Shown piece after piece: positions 6,026-6,444 of a stretch of 6,444 nucleotides of DNA. Position 1 is the first letter of the stretch. Each line of letters starts with the position of its first letter. The DNA comes from a candidate division NC10 bacterium SPGG6 (GTDB taxonomy: Bacteria; Methylomirabilota; Methylomirabilia; Methylomirabilales; CSP1-5), in contig LXTG01000118.1 in NCBI GenBank assembly GCA_001643535.1, positions 1,578-8,021 of the forward strand. The letters are read 5' to 3'. Position numbers and translations under genes: made by a program. Below the pieces are notes generated by a model. It was not told the origin of the DNA. It saw only the letters and a list, made by a program, of their open reading frames with translations, and did no database searches.

Positions 6026-6224
6026 CTAGTGCCGCACCAACTATTACTCGCTAACATTCCACTCTGGTGCGGCACTTCCGCTAGGGGGGCAGGCCCCCCT
6101 TCGGCGCCCGGCTGTGCCTTCGCTGAGCACCCCCCAGGCGTGGGGAAGCCTCTCCCCCACACCCCCTCAGTGCCCCTGGCTGTATCTTGTGAATGTTAGG
6201 AGAAGTGAGTTGGAGGGGCACTAG
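6026..6224. repeat. Composite palindromic element with 34-nt terminal inverted repeats (REPIN/BIME- or MITE-like)
   Basis: The left end 6026-6059 and the reverse complement of the right end 6191-6224 align without gaps over 34 bases with 24 identities. The shared blocks are CTAGTGCC, CCAACT and CTAACATTC. Each end also forms a local hairpin: AGTGCCGCACCA (6028-6039) with TGGTGCGGCACT (6065-6076), and AGTGCCCCT (6169-6177) with AGGGGCACT (6214-6222). Between them lie 92 very GC-rich bases with smaller stems. The layout, two related palindromes in opposite orientation around a spacer, is that of REPIN/BIME elements or a short MITE. No transposase is encoded, so any mobilising enzyme would act in trans. 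CTAG stands at both outer ends and could be part of the element or a duplicated target; being a palindrome, it leaves this ambiguous. Whether other copies exist in the genome cannot be seen here. Confidence 0.7.
6083..6100. repeat. G6/C6 hairpin inside the composite element
   Basis: AGGGGGG (6083-6089) pairs with CCCCCCT (6094-6100) around a CAGG loop. A second weaker stem in the same spacer is GTGGGG (6140-6145) with CCCCAC (6155-6160). Other C-runs at 6130-6135 and 6154-6158 could compete for the G-run. No T-run follows, so this is not a clear terminator. Confidence 0.6.
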
Positions 6225-6444
6225 AACGGCGATCGGTCATCGAACTGCGGGCAATCCAGAGACGGAGTATCGGGAGCATCAGTAAGAGAAAGGTCCATCC
6301 CATGGCCCCAGCCAGAACCCCCTGCTGGCCATACAGCCATTTGATCCCCGTCCGTTCCAAAAGCAGGAAACCGTCAATCTTGCCCAGAAAGACCCACCCC
6401 GCGTGCAGGCCGATGGCGAAGGGGAGCGAATTGGTCCAGAGATA
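6196..6444 (-). CDS. CPBP-family intramembrane metalloprotease homologue, C-terminal part (5' end off the window)
   Basis: On the minus strand an open frame enters from the right edge and runs 82 codons to the TAA at 6196-6198. The start lies beyond the window. The visible part begins with NSLPFAIGLHAGWVFLGK, the last conserved hydrophobic segment of CPBP (CAAX-protease/bacteriocin-processing, Abi) proteins with its conserved His. A second membrane segment follows in GVLAGAMGWTFLLLMLPILRLWI (residues 42-64 of the fragment), then a short basic tail. The family position four after the His is often Asn or Asp; here it is Val, a variant I believe also occurs in natural homologues. The catalytic EExxxR motif would be off the window, so activity cannot be judged. 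The last nine codons including the stop, encoding about SAPPTHFS, lie inside the right end of the palindromic element. The gene converges on the SAM enzyme gene. Confidence 0.75.
   Translation of the reverse strand, partial: YLWTNSLPFAIGLHAGWVFLGKIDGFLLLERTGIKWLYGQQGVLAGAMGWTFLLLMLPILRLWIARSSMTDRRSSAPPTHFS

Noticed and set aside
5980..6162. Minus-strand open frame of 60 codons in the repeat spacer
   Set aside because: It covers palindromic, GC-rich repeat sequence and resembles no protein family.
5963..6224. CRISPR array
   Set aside because: The repeats are inverted and of unequal spacing; there are no regular direct repeats or spacers.

Overview
The window is a GC-rich bacterial chromosome segment with tightly packed plus-strand genes, frequent TTG starts and short intergenic gaps. 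The visible gene content does not fix the phylum. The style (GC-rich, TTG starts, palindromic intergenic repeats) would suit an environmental lineage such as NC10 or Rokubacteria, but that is only a guess.

Region 1 (1-3613) is a probable co-directional operon of three genes. It starts with the C-terminal part of a penicillin-acylase-family N-terminal-nucleophile amidohydrolase, cut by the left edge. Next is a complete site-2-protease-like M50 membrane metalloprotease of the EGY type. Last is an AIR-synthase/HypE-like ATP-binding protein that starts at TTG and lacks the C-terminal cysteine of true HypE. The gaps are 36 and 11 bases.

Region 2 (3614-4571) holds a 202-base leader with nested complementary segments, a DUF4013 multi-pass membrane protein, and a 150-base gap with little in it. 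Region 3 (4572-4735) is a minus-strand tRNA-Leu(CAG) with encoded CCA. It has a recognisable -35/-10 promoter inside the leader of the divergent gene that follows.

Region 4 (4735-5966) is a translationally coupled pair: a PaaI-type hotdog thioesterase and a SAM hydroxide adenosyltransferase (DUF62 family), whose TTG start overlaps the upstream stop.

Region 5 (5963-6444) is the most unusual part. A 13-bp hairpin overlaps the stop codon of the SAM enzyme gene. It is followed by a compact element of about 199 bp (6026-6224) with 34-nt imperfect terminal inverted repeats. Each end folds into its own hairpin, and the two hairpins differ by compensatory base-pair changes, as expected of a REPIN/BIME-like or MITE-like element. 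The minus-strand CPBP-family membrane protein gene at the right edge runs into this element and takes its last codons and stop from it. No CRISPR array, phage gene or transposase gene is visible. I see no convincing new multi-gene system; the palindromic element is the best candidate for something undescribed.
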